Below, piece by piece: positions 43,618 to 52,208 of a stretch of DNA of 64,000 bases. Below the pieces are notes generated by a model. The model searched no databases. It was not told the DNA's origin and saw nothing but the letters and a program-made list of their open reading frames with translations. Numbering within the stretch: the stretch's first letter is position 1; each line of letters begins with the position of its first letter. The translations under genes were made by a program, and so were the position numbers. The DNA comes from Mesorhizobium loti (GTDB lineage: Bacteria; Pseudomonadota; Alphaproteobacteria; Rhizobiales; Rhizobiaceae), in the NCBI GenBank assembly GCA_014189435.1, contig CP050293.1, positions 3,415,001-3,479,000 of the forward strand. Direction: 5' to 3'.

Positions 43618-44862
43618 ATGAACGACACGCGATCCCGGCAGGTCGTCATCGCCGGGGCGGGTGTCGCCGGATTGACCGCAGCCCTTGCATTCGCCGAGCG
43701 CGGCTACCGGGTACAAGTGTTCGAACAGGCGCAGCGCCTGGAGGCAGCCGGCGCCGGCCTCCAGCTTTCTCCCAACGCGACACGCATTCTTCGCCAGCTT
43801 GGTGTACTCGACCGTTTGCTGCCGGCAGCGGTGCGGCCGGAGGCGGTGGTGTTGAAGGACGCCGCGACGTTGCGCGAACTGGCACGGGTGCCGCTGGGAC
43901 AAGCCGCCGAAGCTCGTTGGCAAGCGCCCTATCTCGTGGCTCACAGGGCCGATCTGCAGAGCGCACTGACCGCGCGCGTTGCCGAGATGCCGGATATCAG
44001 CCTCACCACCGGTGCCCGTATCGGCAGCGTTGCCGCCGGCCCCGATGGCATCACGGCGACGGCCGAGATCGACGGCAAAACCATTGAGGCCGAGGGCTTC
44101 CTGCTGGTCGGAGCCGACGGCGTCTGGTCGTCGGTGCGCGGGCTTGTCGATTCGGCCAAAAGGGCGACCTCGCCAAGAAGCCGGTTTTCCGGCGAACTGG
44201 CCTGGCGCGCGACCATTGCCGCGCAAAGTGCCGCAGGGCAAGCTTTCGCGGCGATCGGCGCTCCGGACTGCGTCTCCACCTTCCTGCACCCGGGCTTCCA
44301 TATGGTGGCCTACCCCGTCAGCAAGGGCGACGCCTTCAACCTCGTCGCCTTCACCAGAGGCGAGCGCATTGCCGAGGGTTGGTCCGGCCATGCCGATTCC
44401 GGCATCCTCGCCAGCGCAATGCGCGGCACCGCGCCTGGTCTTGCAGAACTGGTGGAAATGGTTGGTGCGTGGCTGACTTGGCCGCTCCACACTGTCGAAC
44501 AGAACCGGCCTTGGACAATCCCGGACGGCATCGCGCTGATCGGCGACGCCGCGCATGCTATGACGCCGTTCGCGGCGCAAGGTGCGGCGATGGCGATCGA
44601 GGATGCGGCTATGCTTGCCGATATCATCGCCGACTTCCCCGCCGATCCGGCACAAAGTCTGCAAATCTGGGAGAACCTGCGGCGGCCGCGCGTCGCCAGG
44701 GTCGCGCGTCGCGGCGCCGTCAACCGCTTTGCCTGGCATGCCTCAGGTCCAGTGGCGATTGCGCGCAACCTGTTCCTGAAGATGCGTTCGTCGGAAAAAC
44801 TGGCGGCGGATTTGGACTGGCTCTATGGCTGGCGGGCACCGGAGGCTGTTGTCAGGCGTTGA
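43618..44862 (+). CDS. FAD-dependent aromatic monooxygenase (salicylate hydroxylase/UbiH-like)
   Basis: A 414-residue flavoprotein: the FAD Rossmann motif VVIAGAGVAGLTAALAFAERG at residues 9-29, GADGVWSSVR (DG motif), and IALIGDAAHAMTPFAAQGA with the second FAD motif GD. Such enzymes hydroxylate aromatic rings using NAD(P)H and oxygen. The class of the substrate (salicylate, ubiquinone precursor or other) is not certain. It is coupled to the zinc-finger gene upstream and followed by a palindromic repeat, 15 bases after the stop. Confidence 0.92.
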   Translation: MNDTRSRQVVIAGAGVAGLTAALAFAERGYRVQVFEQAQRLEAAGAGLQLSPNATRILRQLGVLDRLLPAAVRPEAVVLKDAATLRELARVPLGQAAEARWQAPYLVAHRADLQSALTARVAEMPDISLTTGARIGSVAAGPDGITATAEIDGKTIEAEGFLLVGADGVWSSVRGLVDSAKRATSPRSRFSGELAWRATIAAQSAAGQAFAAIGAPDCVSTFLHPGFHMVAYPVSKGDAFNLVAFTRGERIAEGWSGHADSGILASAMRGTAPGLAELVEMVGAWLTWPLHTVEQNRPWTIPDGIALIGDAAHAMTPFAAQGAAMAIEDAAMLADIIADFPADPAQSLQIWENLRRPRVARVARRGAVNRFAWHASGPVAIARNLFLKMRSSEKLAADLDWLYGWRAPEAVVRR

Positions 44863-44877
44863 CAGGCTGGCGGGACA

Positions 44878-45030
44878 GCGCCCCCCTCTGTCCTGCCGGA
44901 CATCTCCCCCACTTGGGGGAGATCGAGTGTCGCGACCGCTTTCGCCAATTGTCAACGTCGAGGAGAAGGCGTCGACGCTACCAATCTCCCCCCTTGTGGG
45001 GGAGATGTCCGGCAGGACAGAGGGGGGCGC
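44878..45030. repeat. 153-bp palindromic element with 34-bp perfect terminal repeats
   Basis: Bases 44878-44911 (starting GCGCCCCCCTCTGTCC) are the exact reverse complement of 44997-45030. Each arm also folds locally: ATCTCCCCCA/TGGGGGAGAT near 44902-44923 and a similar hairpin near 44983-45006. The 85-base centre has no coding potential. It resembles the abundant non-coding repeats of Mesorhizobium and Brucella relatives and could be a MITE-like element; no clear target-site duplication is seen. Confidence 0.85.
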
Positions 45031-45087
45031 GAAGGATCGCGGCGTTGGCGTTCGACAGCAGCGCCTACGCCGAGTAGAAATAGCACT

Positions 45088-45267
45088 ATGGCCAAACTCA
45101 TCCGGTACAAGTTCGACCCGGCAAATCCGCCTCCACTAACAGAGTCTCAGAAAGCGGAAATCGCAGCCTTGAAGGCGCGACCCGAGAGCGATGTCGATAC
45201 AAGCGATATTCCTGAGCTGACCGAAGAATTCTGGCGGAGGGCGATCCGTCGGCACACCGCAGACTGA
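45088..45267 (+). CDS. BrnA-like orphan antitoxin fragment (59 aa)
   Basis: A 59-residue frame, MAKLIRYKFDPANPPPLTES then KARPESDVDTSDIPEL and TEEFWRRAIRR. The SDIPELTEEFW stretch is characteristic of DUF4415/BrnA-type antitoxins, in which it precedes a ribbon-helix-helix tail that is missing here. No BrnT toxin gene flanks it: upstream is the palindromic repeat, downstream an unrelated gene on the other strand. It may be an orphan antitoxin, a truncated remnant or a phage-derived gene. No clear ribosome-binding site is seen. Confidence 0.65.
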   Translation: MAKLIRYKFDPANPPPLTESQKAEIAALKARPESDVDTSDIPELTEEFWRRAIRRHTAD

Positions 45268-45285
45268 AGTCGGCGCACACCCCGC

Positions 45286-45954
45286 CTAATTATACAGCCG
45301 CATAGACAGGCCGAGCGATACAGGCAGCGGGTTCCACCAGCCGGTGCGCAGGCCGGCGGTGCGCAAGGCGGCCGCCGTCCAGGTGTTGCAGCCGACCAGC
45401 GCGTTGAAATGGCCGGTGGCCTCGTAGAAGCCGTCGAACCTGGAATAGGCCGCATCCGGAACAAGGATCGGGCCCTTCGGGTCTCGCTGGAAACTCGCAT
45501 CGATAAAATCGAGCAGTGCCGCGAACCGATTCTCACCGATGTCGAACCCCGCGACATCAGGGCGCGATTCGACGATGTCACCGGCGACATCGACATGCAT
45601 GACCGAAGCATCGATGGTCAGCGCCTTCATCACGGGAACGGCCTTGAGCTCAGACCAGGTCGGCGTTTCCAGATAGAAGGCGCGGCCACCCCAGCCGAAG
45701 ACGATGTAGCGGACCTCCGGACTGTCGGCCGGGATGCCGGCTTCGACCAGAAAATGAAAGCGTTGGCGCACGGCATCGTCGACCGGAATGGCGATGTCGG
45801 TATGGATCGGGTTCTTCAGCACCAGGATATGGCGCGTTGCGGCGGGCCTGTCGGCGCTTGCTTGCCAGAGCGGTCGCGGCACGAACGTACCGAGCGCCAC
45901 TGCGAGCGCGACCACAATCAACAGAAAGCCTAGAAAACGTCCCAGCTTTTTCAT
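45286..45954 (-). CDS. TIGR02117/DUF2459-family protein
   Basis: A 222-residue protein with one N-terminal membrane anchor (LGRFLGFLLIVVALAVALGTF) and the TIGR02117 (DUF2459) core: HTDIAIP, FGWGGRAFYLETPTW, and CNTWTAAALRTAGLRTGWW at the C-terminus. The conserved His and Cys suggest a possible peptidase-like site, but the function is unknown. The protein is periplasmic or anchored at the inner membrane. It is a single gene upstream of the aap operon terminator, on the same strand. Confidence 0.88.
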   Translation of the reverse strand: MKKLGRFLGFLLIVVALAVALGTFVPRPLWQASADRPAATRHILVLKNPIHTDIAIPVDDAVRQRFHFLVEAGIPADSPEVRYIVFGWGGRAFYLETPTWSELKAVPVMKALTIDASVMHVDVAGDIVESRPDVAGFDIGENRFAALLDFIDASFQRDPKGPILVPDAAYSRFDGFYEATGHFNALVGCNTWTAAALRTAGLRTGWWNPLPVSLGLSMRLYN

Positions 45955-46021
45955 GAATGGCGGCCCTGCAAACGCGTCCCGGCGCGACGCGAACCGCCCG
46001 CTCCCTGCTCATCCATACGCA

Positions 46022-46054
46022 AAAGAGCCCGGCGCTGTTTCAGCCGGGCTCTTT
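46022..46054 (-). terminator. Terminator of the aap operon
   Basis: On the minus strand a 12-bp stem AAAGAGCCCGGC / GCCGGGCTCTTT with a nine-base loop is followed by a short T run. It lies 15 bases after the aapP stop. Confidence 0.88.
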
Positions 46055-46069
46055 GTAATCGTCCAAAGG

Positions 46070-46873
46070 CTAGTGCAGGATCTGCGACAGGAACAGCTTC
46101 GTGCGCTCGTGGCGCGGGTGGTCGAAGAACTCGGCCGGCGTGTTCTGCTCGACGATCTGGCCCTGATCCATGAAGATGACGCGATTGGCGACCTTGCGGG
46201 CAAAGCCCATCTCGTGGGTGACGCACAGCATGGTCATGCCTTCTTCGGCGAGCCCCACCATCGTCTCCAGCACTTCCTTGATCATTTCCGGATCGAGCGC
46301 CGAGGTCGGCTCGTCGAACAGCATGATGCGCGGGTTCATGCACAGCGAGCGGGCGATCGCCACACGCTGCTGCTGGCCGCCGGACAGCTGGCCGGGATAT
46401 TTGTGGGCCTGTTCCGGGATCTTGACGCGCTTGAGGAAATGCATGGCGATTTCCTCGGCCTGCTTCTTCGGCGTCTTGCGCACCCAGATCGGCGCCAGCG
46501 TGCAGTTTTCCAGGATGGTCAGATGCGGGAACAGGTTGAAGTGCTGGAACACCATGCCGACCTCGCGGCGCACCTCGTCGATCTTCTTGAGATCGTTGGT
46601 CAGTTCCTTACCGTCGACGATGATCTTGCCCTTCTGGTGCTCTTCCAGACGGTTGATGCAGCGGATCATCGTCGATTTGCCGGAGCCCGACGGGCCGCAG
46701 ATGACGATGCGCTCGCCGCGCATCACTCTCAGGTTGATGTCCTTGAGCACATGGAACTCACCATACCATTTGTGCATGGCGACGATGTCGATGGCGACAT
46801 CGGTGTCGGAGATGTGCATCTTGGCGGCGTTGACCTTGATCTCTTCCGCGCTGACGGCATTTTCGGTGGCCAT
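46070..46873 (-). CDS. aapP: General L-amino-acid ABC transporter ATP-binding protein AapP
   Basis: A 267-residue ATPase: Walker [10 protein letters not shown], signature [15 protein letters not shown] and Walker [13 protein letters not shown], with the polar amino-acid transporter features [12 protein letters not shown] and [14 protein letters not shown]. It energises the AapQM permease for uptake (and exchange) of a wide range of L-amino acids, important for nitrogen exchange in rhizobia. Last gene of aapJQMP, 24 bases after aapM. Confidence 0.97.
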   Translation of the reverse strand: MATENAVSAEEIKVNAAKMHISDTDVAIDIVAMHKWYGEFHVLKDINLRVMRGERIVICGPSGSGKSTMIRCINRLEEHQKGKIIVDGKELTNDLKKIDEVRREVGMVFQHFNLFPHLTILENCTLAPIWVRKTPKKQAEEIAMHFLKRVKIPEQAHKYPGQLSGGQQQRVAIARSLCMNPRIMLFDEPTSALDPEMIKEVLETMVGLAEEGMTMLCVTHEMGFARKVANRVIFMDQGQIVEQNTPAEFFDHPRHERTKLFLSQILH

Positions 46874-46897
46874 GACGGGATCCCCTTGTTCTTTTGT

Positions 46898-48055
46898 TTA
46901 GCGTTTGTGGCCGGTGTCGAGCCGGCGTTCGGTGAACATTGAATAGCGCGACATGCCGAAACAGAACAGCCAGAAGACGAAGGCCGCGAAGATCAAGCCG
47001 GACCTGGCCGTCTGCGCCGTTGCCCAGTTCGGGTCGGAGAAGTTCTGCTTCACGATGCCGAGCAGGTCGAACATCGAGATGATGATGACCAGGCTGGTGT
47101 CCTTGAACATGCCGATGAAGGTGTTGACGATGCCCGGTATGACCAATTTCAGTGCCTGCGGCATGACGATGAAATACATCTTCTGCCAATAGCCGAGACC
47201 GAGCGAATCGGCACCTTCATACTGGCCCTTGGGGATCGCCTGCAGGCCGCCGCGCACCACTTCGGCCATGTAGGCAGCGGAAAACAGCGACACGCCGATC
47301 AGCGCGCGCAGGAACTTGTCGAAGCTGACGCCCTCCGGCAGGAACAGTGGCAGCATGACGCTGGCAAAGAACAACACGGTGATCAGCGGGATGCCGCGCA
47401 CCGTCTCGATGAAGACGACGCACAGCGTCTTGATGATCGGCATCCTGGAACGACGGCCGAGCGCCAGCACGATGCCAAGCGGCAGCGACACGGCAATACC
47501 GACGAAGGACAGGCTGAGCGTAACCAGCAGCCCGCCCCACAGCGAGGTCTCGACATGCGGCAGGCCGAACGTGCCGCCGACCAGCAGGATGAAGGAGACG
47601 ATCGGCAGCACAAAGAACAGCAGAACGGCATTCAGCCCTTTGCGCGGCACCTTCGGGATAAGCATCGGCACCAGCAGCGCCACGAACAGGATGGCGACCA
47701 GGATCGGCCGCCAGCGCTCCTCGATCGGATAGCGGCCGAGCATGAACTGGCCGAATTTGGCATTGACGAAAGCCCAGCAGGCGCCGGTCCAGCCATCGGG
47801 CTGGATGCCGCCTTGCGCCACAGTGGCGCATACGGTCCGGTCCGGTCCCGACCACACAGCGTTGATGAACACCCAGTTGATGATTTGCGGCAGGATCAGC
47901 GCCACCAGCGCGATGCCGGCGATGGTCAGAATGGTGTCGCCGGCGGAAGCGATCAGGTTCTTGCGCACCCACGCGCCAAGACCCGTGACACCGGCTGGCG
48001 CCGGCTGCGCCAGCACCATTTCGGTGCGCACCCAGGACATATCATGTTCTTGCAT
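46898..48055 (-). CDS. aapM: General L-amino-acid ABC transporter permease AapM
   Basis: A 385-residue permease, longer than typical amino-acid permeases because of an N-terminal extension (about 170 residues with helices and a soluble loop [14 protein letters not shown]) characteristic of AapQ/AapM. The C-terminal transport domain has [14 protein letters not shown] and the EAA loop [29 protein letters not shown]. It pairs with AapQ, whose gene ends four bases upstream. Inner membrane. Confidence 0.95.
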   Translation of the reverse strand: MQEHDMSWVRTEMVLAQPAPAGVTGLGAWVRKNLIASAGDTILTIAGIALVALILPQIINWVFINAVWSGPDRTVCATVAQGGIQPDGWTGACWAFVNAKFGQFMLGRYPIEERWRPILVAILFVALLVPMLIPKVPRKGLNAVLLFFVLPIVSFILLVGGTFGLPHVETSLWGGLLVTLSLSFVGIAVSLPLGIVLALGRRSRMPIIKTLCVVFIETVRGIPLITVLFFASVMLPLFLPEGVSFDKFLRALIGVSLFSAAYMAEVVRGGLQAIPKGQYEGADSLGLGYWQKMYFIVMPQALKLVIPGIVNTFIGMFKDTSLVIIISMFDLLGIVKQNFSDPNWATAQTARSGLIFAAFVFWLFCFGMSRYSMFTERRLDTGHKR

Positions 48056-48059
48056 GTCC

Positions 48060-49247
48060 TTACCTCTCCACCAGCGCCATCTTGGCGTTGAACCAGTTCA
48101 TCACAAGCGAGGTCAGAAGGCTGATGGCCAGATAGATCACCATCATGATCACCACGCCCTCGACGGCCTGGCCGGTCTGGTTCAGCACCGTACCGGCGGT
48201 CGCCGTCAGGTCCGGATAGCCGATGGCGATGGCGAGCGACGAGTTCTTGGTCAGGTTGAGATACTGGCTGGTCAGCGGCGGAATGACGATGCGCATGGCC
48301 TGCGGCACGACGACCAGCCGCAGGATCGATCCGGGCCGCAACCCCAACGCACCGGCAGCTTCCGTTTGCCCCTTGCTGACGCCCCTGATGCCGGCGCGCA
48401 CGATCTCGGCAATGAAGGCGGCGGTATAGCAGGACAGCGCCAGATACAGCGACAGGAACTCCGGCCTAACCTGGAAGCCGCCGGTCAGGTTGAAAGTCGA
48501 TTGCTTCGGGTAATCGAAAGTCAGGGGAAAGCCGCTCAGCGCATAGGCGAGCAGCGGCAGCCCGACGATCAGCGCCAGGGCTGTCCACAACACCGGGAAT
48601 TGCTGGCCGGTCGCCATCTGCCGTTGCCGCGCCTTGCGCGCGACGAACCACGCCATGGCGATGCCGACGAGCAGAGCGACGAAGATCAGCCAGGAGCCGT
48701 CGCCCCACACGGCGCGTGGAAAATAGAAGCCGCGCTGGTTGAGGAAGGAGCCGAACGGCAGGTTGATGCTGTCGCGCGGGGCCGGCAGCACGGCCAGCAC
48801 GCCGGAATACCAGAAGAAGATGACCAGCAGCGGCGGGATGTTGCGGAAGACCTCGACATAGACCGTGCAGATCTTCCTGATCAGCCAGTTCTGCGAAAGC
48901 CGACCAATGCCGACGATGAAGCCGATGATCGTCGCGGTGATGATGCCGACGATGGCGACGATGACAGTGTTGAGGAAGCCGACAAAGATGGCGCGGCCAT
49001 AGGTCGAATCCGACGAATAAGCGATGGCGCTCTCGCTGATGTCGAAGCCGGCGCGGCCCTTGAGGAAGCCGAAGCCTGAAGCGATGTGCAGGCGCGTCAG
49101 GTTGGCGATGACGTTGTGGGCAATCCACCAGACGCCAGCCACCAGCACGACGACGACCACCGCCTGGAAGAATATGCCCCGGACTTTCGGATCGTTGATG
49201 AAGGAACCGCGGCTGGGCTCCTCGCGAAGAACTTCCTGCGATGCCAT
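48060..49247 (-). CDS. aapQ: General L-amino-acid ABC transporter permease AapQ
   Basis: A 395-residue permease with the same extended architecture as AapM. Transport-domain markers are [27 protein letters not shown] and [38 protein letters not shown]. It forms the heterodimeric channel with AapM. The gene lies 63 bases downstream of aapJ, and a stable stem-loop in that gap may lower its expression relative to the binding protein. Confidence 0.95.
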   Translation of the reverse strand: MASQEVLREEPSRGSFINDPKVRGIFFQAVVVVVLVAGVWWIAHNVIANLTRLHIASGFGFLKGRAGFDISESAIAYSSDSTYGRAIFVGFLNTVIVAIVGIITATIIGFIVGIGRLSQNWLIRKICTVYVEVFRNIPPLLVIFFWYSGVLAVLPAPRDSINLPFGSFLNQRGFYFPRAVWGDGSWLIFVALLVGIAMAWFVARKARQRQMATGQQFPVLWTALALIVGLPLLAYALSGFPLTFDYPKQSTFNLTGGFQVRPEFLSLYLALSCYTAAFIAEIVRAGIRGVSKGQTEAAGALGLRPGSILRLVVVPQAMRIVIPPLTSQYLNLTKNSSLAIAIGYPDLTATAGTVLNQTGQAVEGVVIMMVIYLAISLLTSLVMNWFNAKMALVER

Positions 49248-49271
49248 TCGACCGTCCCCTGGAAAGAGAAA

Positions 49272-49298
49272 CCGGAAGGCAGACGACCTGCCTTCCGG
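49272..49298 (-). promoter_or_regulatory. Stem-loop between aapJ and aapQ
   Basis: CCGGAAGGCAG-ACGAC-CTGCCTTCCGG forms an 11-bp perfect stem. Such intergenic hairpins commonly stabilise the upstream binding-protein mRNA or partly terminate transcription, giving more AapJ than permease. No T run follows. Confidence 0.65.
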
Positions 49299-49310
49299 AT
49301 CACATTTCGA

Positions 49311-50339
49311 TCAGCGGATCGGCGGAGCGTATTGCAGGCCGCCCTTGGTCCACAACGCGTTGATGCCGCGCGCAATCTTCAGCGGGCTGCCCGAACCGAC
49401 ATTGCGTTCGAACATTTCGCCATAATTGCCGACGGACTTGACGATGTTGACGACCCAGTCATTGGAGACGCCGAGATCGGTGCCGATCTTGGTGTCGGCT
49501 TCCTGGCCGAGCACGCGCTTGATCTCCGGGCTGGGAGAGTTCTTCATCTCGTCGACATTGGCCTTGGTGATGCCGAGTTCTTCAGCCTGCAACAGCGCGA
49601 AATAGGTCCACTTGACGATGTGGTACCACTGGTCGTCGCCCTGGCGCACGGCCGGTCCGAGCGGCTCCTTCGAGATGATCTCGGGCAGCACGACGTGATC
49701 GGCCGGCGATCCCAGCGTCAGGCGGATGCCATAGAGGCCCGACTGATCGGTGGTGTAGACGTCGCAGCGGCCGGCGTCATAGGCGGCGTTGACCTCTTCC
49801 AGCTTTTCGAAGACGACCGGATTGTACTCCATCTTGTTCGCCTTGAAATAGTCGGCGAGGTTGAGCTCGGTGGTCGTTCCGCTCTGCACGCAGACGGCGG
49901 CGCCGGAAAGCTGCAGCGCCGAATTGACGCCCGGCAGCTTCTTGGCATTGATCATGAAACCCTGGCCGTCATAGTAGGTGACGCCAATGAAATTCAGGCC
50001 AAGTGCCGTGTCGCGGTTGATGGTCCAGGTGGTGTTGCGCGACAGGATGTCGATCTCGCCGGACTGCAGTGCGGTGAACCGCTCCTTGGCGCTAAGCGGG
50101 GTGAACTTGACCTTGGTGCCATCACCAAAGACGGCGGCCGCGACAGCGCGGCAGAAATCCGCGTCGATGCCTTGCCAGTCGCCCTTGTCGTCCGGCGCCG
50201 AGAAACCGGCCAGGCCGGTCGAGACGCCGCACTGGATGAAGCCCTTCGCCTTGACGGTGTCGAGCGTGGTTGCCGACGCGGCCGACGCCATCATCCCAAG
50301 CGTGGCGGCGCCAAGAATGCCGATAGCAATATGTTTCAT
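49311..50339 (-). CDS. aapJ: General L-amino-acid binding protein AapJ
   Basis: A 342-residue periplasmic binding protein: signal peptide MKHIAIGILGAATLGMMASA, then TLDTVKAKGFIQCGVSTGLA, FTALQSGEIDILSRNTTWTINRDTA and YDGQGFMI, closely following rhizobial AapJ. It captures a wide range of L-amino acids for AapQMP. The ATG at 50339 is used; an ATG at 50348 (three codons upstream) has AAGGG nearer to it and is equally possible. First gene of the operon. Confidence 0.96.
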   Translation of the reverse strand: MKHIAIGILGAATLGMMASAASATTLDTVKAKGFIQCGVSTGLAGFSAPDDKGDWQGIDADFCRAVAAAVFGDGTKVKFTPLSAKERFTALQSGEIDILSRNTTWTINRDTALGLNFIGVTYYDGQGFMINAKKLPGVNSALQLSGAAVCVQSGTTTELNLADYFKANKMEYNPVVFEKLEEVNAAYDAGRCDVYTTDQSGLYGIRLTLGSPADHVVLPEIISKEPLGPAVRQGDDQWYHIVKWTYFALLQAEELGITKANVDEMKNSPSPEIKRVLGQEADTKIGTDLGVSNDWVVNIVKSVGNYGEMFERNVGSGSPLKIARGINALWTKGGLQYAPPIR

Positions 50340-50978
50340 GACCCACATACCCTTTTCTCTGTTTTCCAGGGGCAAACCCTGATCTTTTTCCCGCGTGAAC
50401 GCAGCTCCCATTCCGGCCCATTCCCGGAACCCCGCATCGTAACCGACGCGCCGCCTCCCATTCACAAATGTCATCGAAGGCGATAATTCCCGTGAGGTCA
50501 AGGGAAATGACCGAAACCGAAAGAGTTTGAAAACCGATTGCAGCAAATGCCTGATTTGCAGACAAACGCGCTCGCGATTTGGTCAGCAGCGCTAACAAAG
50601 TCGGCAAAGCTCATTCAATGCCAATGCGGGGTCAATGCGGGCCGCGACAGCGAAATCCATCCCACGCAATACCTCGGCGTTATTGACCTCAGTGCGCCAT
50701 GAATTGCCATCTCGGAAGACTGTCATCTGACGGATACCGGGCGGTTGCAGGCCAATACCACCCGGACGCCTGACATTGGCGCAGGTAGACGCCCTTCATC
50801 GGCGTCCATTGATAGAGATCGGCGGCCGGTGACCGCTTGGCAGAATCCGTGTCCGCATCGCCGCCTTTTGCCGCGACGAATTGGCATATTCGAAGTCCAT
50901 CCCCTGGCGAACGGCGGCTGTTGCACGGCCGCTGACGCCGCACTATGGCTAGCGGCTTGTCAAACAAGGCGATGCAGA
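50340..50978. other. Divergent promoter region between aapJ and metC
   Basis: 639 bases without a supported gene. It holds promoters for the aap operon (minus) and metC (plus). A short direct repeat CCAATGCGGGG/TCAATGCGGGC occurs near 50620-50640. The long plus-strand extension of metC to 50745 has no ribosome-binding site and a Cys/Arg-rich shadow composition, so I do not accept it. No NtrC or other operator can be named. Confidence 0.55.
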
Positions 50979-52163
50979 ATGGCGAAAGACGGCAGCGAGC
51001 GCTCCAGCGGCGGGATGGGCATCAACACGCGGCTTGCCCATTCGGGCAACAATCCGCATGACTATTTCGGCTTCGTCAATCCGCCGGTGGTGCATGCCTC
51101 GACCGTGCTTTATCGGGACGCGGCTTCGATGGCGGCACGCAGCCAGAAATACACTTACGGCACGCGCGGCACACCGACGACCGATGCGCTTGCCCACGCC
51201 ATAGACGCGCTGGAAGGCTCGGCCGGCACGATCGTGGTGCCGTCGGGTCTTGCGGCGGTGACCGTGCCGCTGCTCGCCTTCGTGTCGTCGGGCGACCATC
51301 TGCTGATCGTCGATACCGTCTATCACCCGACCCGCAACTTCGCCGACACGATGCTGAAGCGGCTGGGTGTGGAGGTCGAGTACTACGCCCCCGATCTCGG
51401 TGCCGGCATCGCTGCGTTGATCAAGCCCAACACCAAGGTGGTGTTCACGGAATCGCCGGCCTCCAACACATTCGAGGTGCAGGACATCCCGGCCATCGTC
51501 AAGGCGGCGCACGCCGCGGGCGCCATCGTCATGATGGACAACACCTGGGCGACGCCGCTGTATTTCCGTCCGCTCGACCACGGTGTCGACATCTCGATCC
51601 ATGCGGCGACGAAGTACCCGGCCGGCCATTCCGACGTGCTGCTTGGCACGGTGTCGGCCAATGAGGACTGCTGGAAGCATCTTTACGAAAGCTTCTGCAC
51701 GCTTGGCTGCTGCGCCGGGCCCGACGACGTCTACCAGGTGCTGCGCGGCCTGCGCACCATGGGCGTGCGTCTCGAACACCATCAGCGCAGCACGCTTGCA
51801 ATCGCCTCCTGGCTCGAGGGCCAGAAGGGCGTGGCGCGCGTGCTCCACCCTGCCCTTCCCAGCCATCCGGACCACGATCTGTGGAAGCGCGACTTCTCCG
51901 GCTCGAGCGGCATCTTTTCCATCGTGCTTGCCGGCGGCGGCCAGAAGCAGCAGCACGCCTTCCTCGACGCGCTGCGGATCTTCGGCCTCGGCTATTCCTG
52001 GGGCGGCTATGAGAGCCTTGCCGTGCCGGTCTGGCTCGGCGACCGCGTCGTTGCGAAAGCGCCCTATGAGGGTCCGTTGATCCGCCTGCAGATCGGGCTC
52101 GAGGATGTCGACGACCTGAAGGCCGATATTTCACGCGGCCTGGCCGCCGCGGCGGCTGCGTGA
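50979..52163 (+). CDS. metC: Cystathionine beta-lyase
   Basis: A 394-residue PLP enzyme of the Cys/Met metabolism family: YTYGTRGTPTTDAL, substrate-binding SGLAAVTVPLLAFVSSGDHLL, and the PLP lysine in ISIHAATKYPAGHSD. The conserved Tyr and Arg region is present, and the sequence follows rhizobial cystathionine beta-lyases. It converts cystathionine to homocysteine, pyruvate and ammonia in methionine synthesis. AAGG precedes the ATG at 50979. Single gene. Confidence 0.92.
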   Translation: MAKDGSERSSGGMGINTRLAHSGNNPHDYFGFVNPPVVHASTVLYRDAASMAARSQKYTYGTRGTPTTDALAHAIDALEGSAGTIVVPSGLAAVTVPLLAFVSSGDHLLIVDTVYHPTRNFADTMLKRLGVEVEYYAPDLGAGIAALIKPNTKVVFTESPASNTFEVQDIPAIVKAAHAAGAIVMMDNTWATPLYFRPLDHGVDISIHAATKYPAGHSDVLLGTVSANEDCWKHLYESFCTLGCCAGPDDVYQVLRGLRTMGVRLEHHQRSTLAIASWLEGQKGVARVLHPALPSHPDHDLWKRDFSGSSGIFSIVLAGGGQKQQHAFLDALRIFGLGYSWGGYESLAVPVWLGDRVVAKAPYEGPLIRLQIGLEDVDDLKADISRGLAAAAAA

Positions 52164-52208
52164 GGAGCTGCCGACGTTACTAAAAGAATCTGCGGGTCAA
52201 GCGCACCT

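Noticed and set aside
43312..44739. 475-codon minus-strand frame
   Set aside because: Antisense to the zinc-finger and FAD monooxygenase genes, which both have clear motifs.
45000..45400. A BrnT toxin partner for the BrnA-like gene
   Set aside because: No frame on either strand shows BrnT features; only the palindromic repeat and the TIGR02117 gene are adjacent.
50745..50978. N-terminal extension of metC
   Set aside because: No ribosome-binding site and Cys/Arg-rich translation; cystathionine beta-lyases start near the ATG at 50979.
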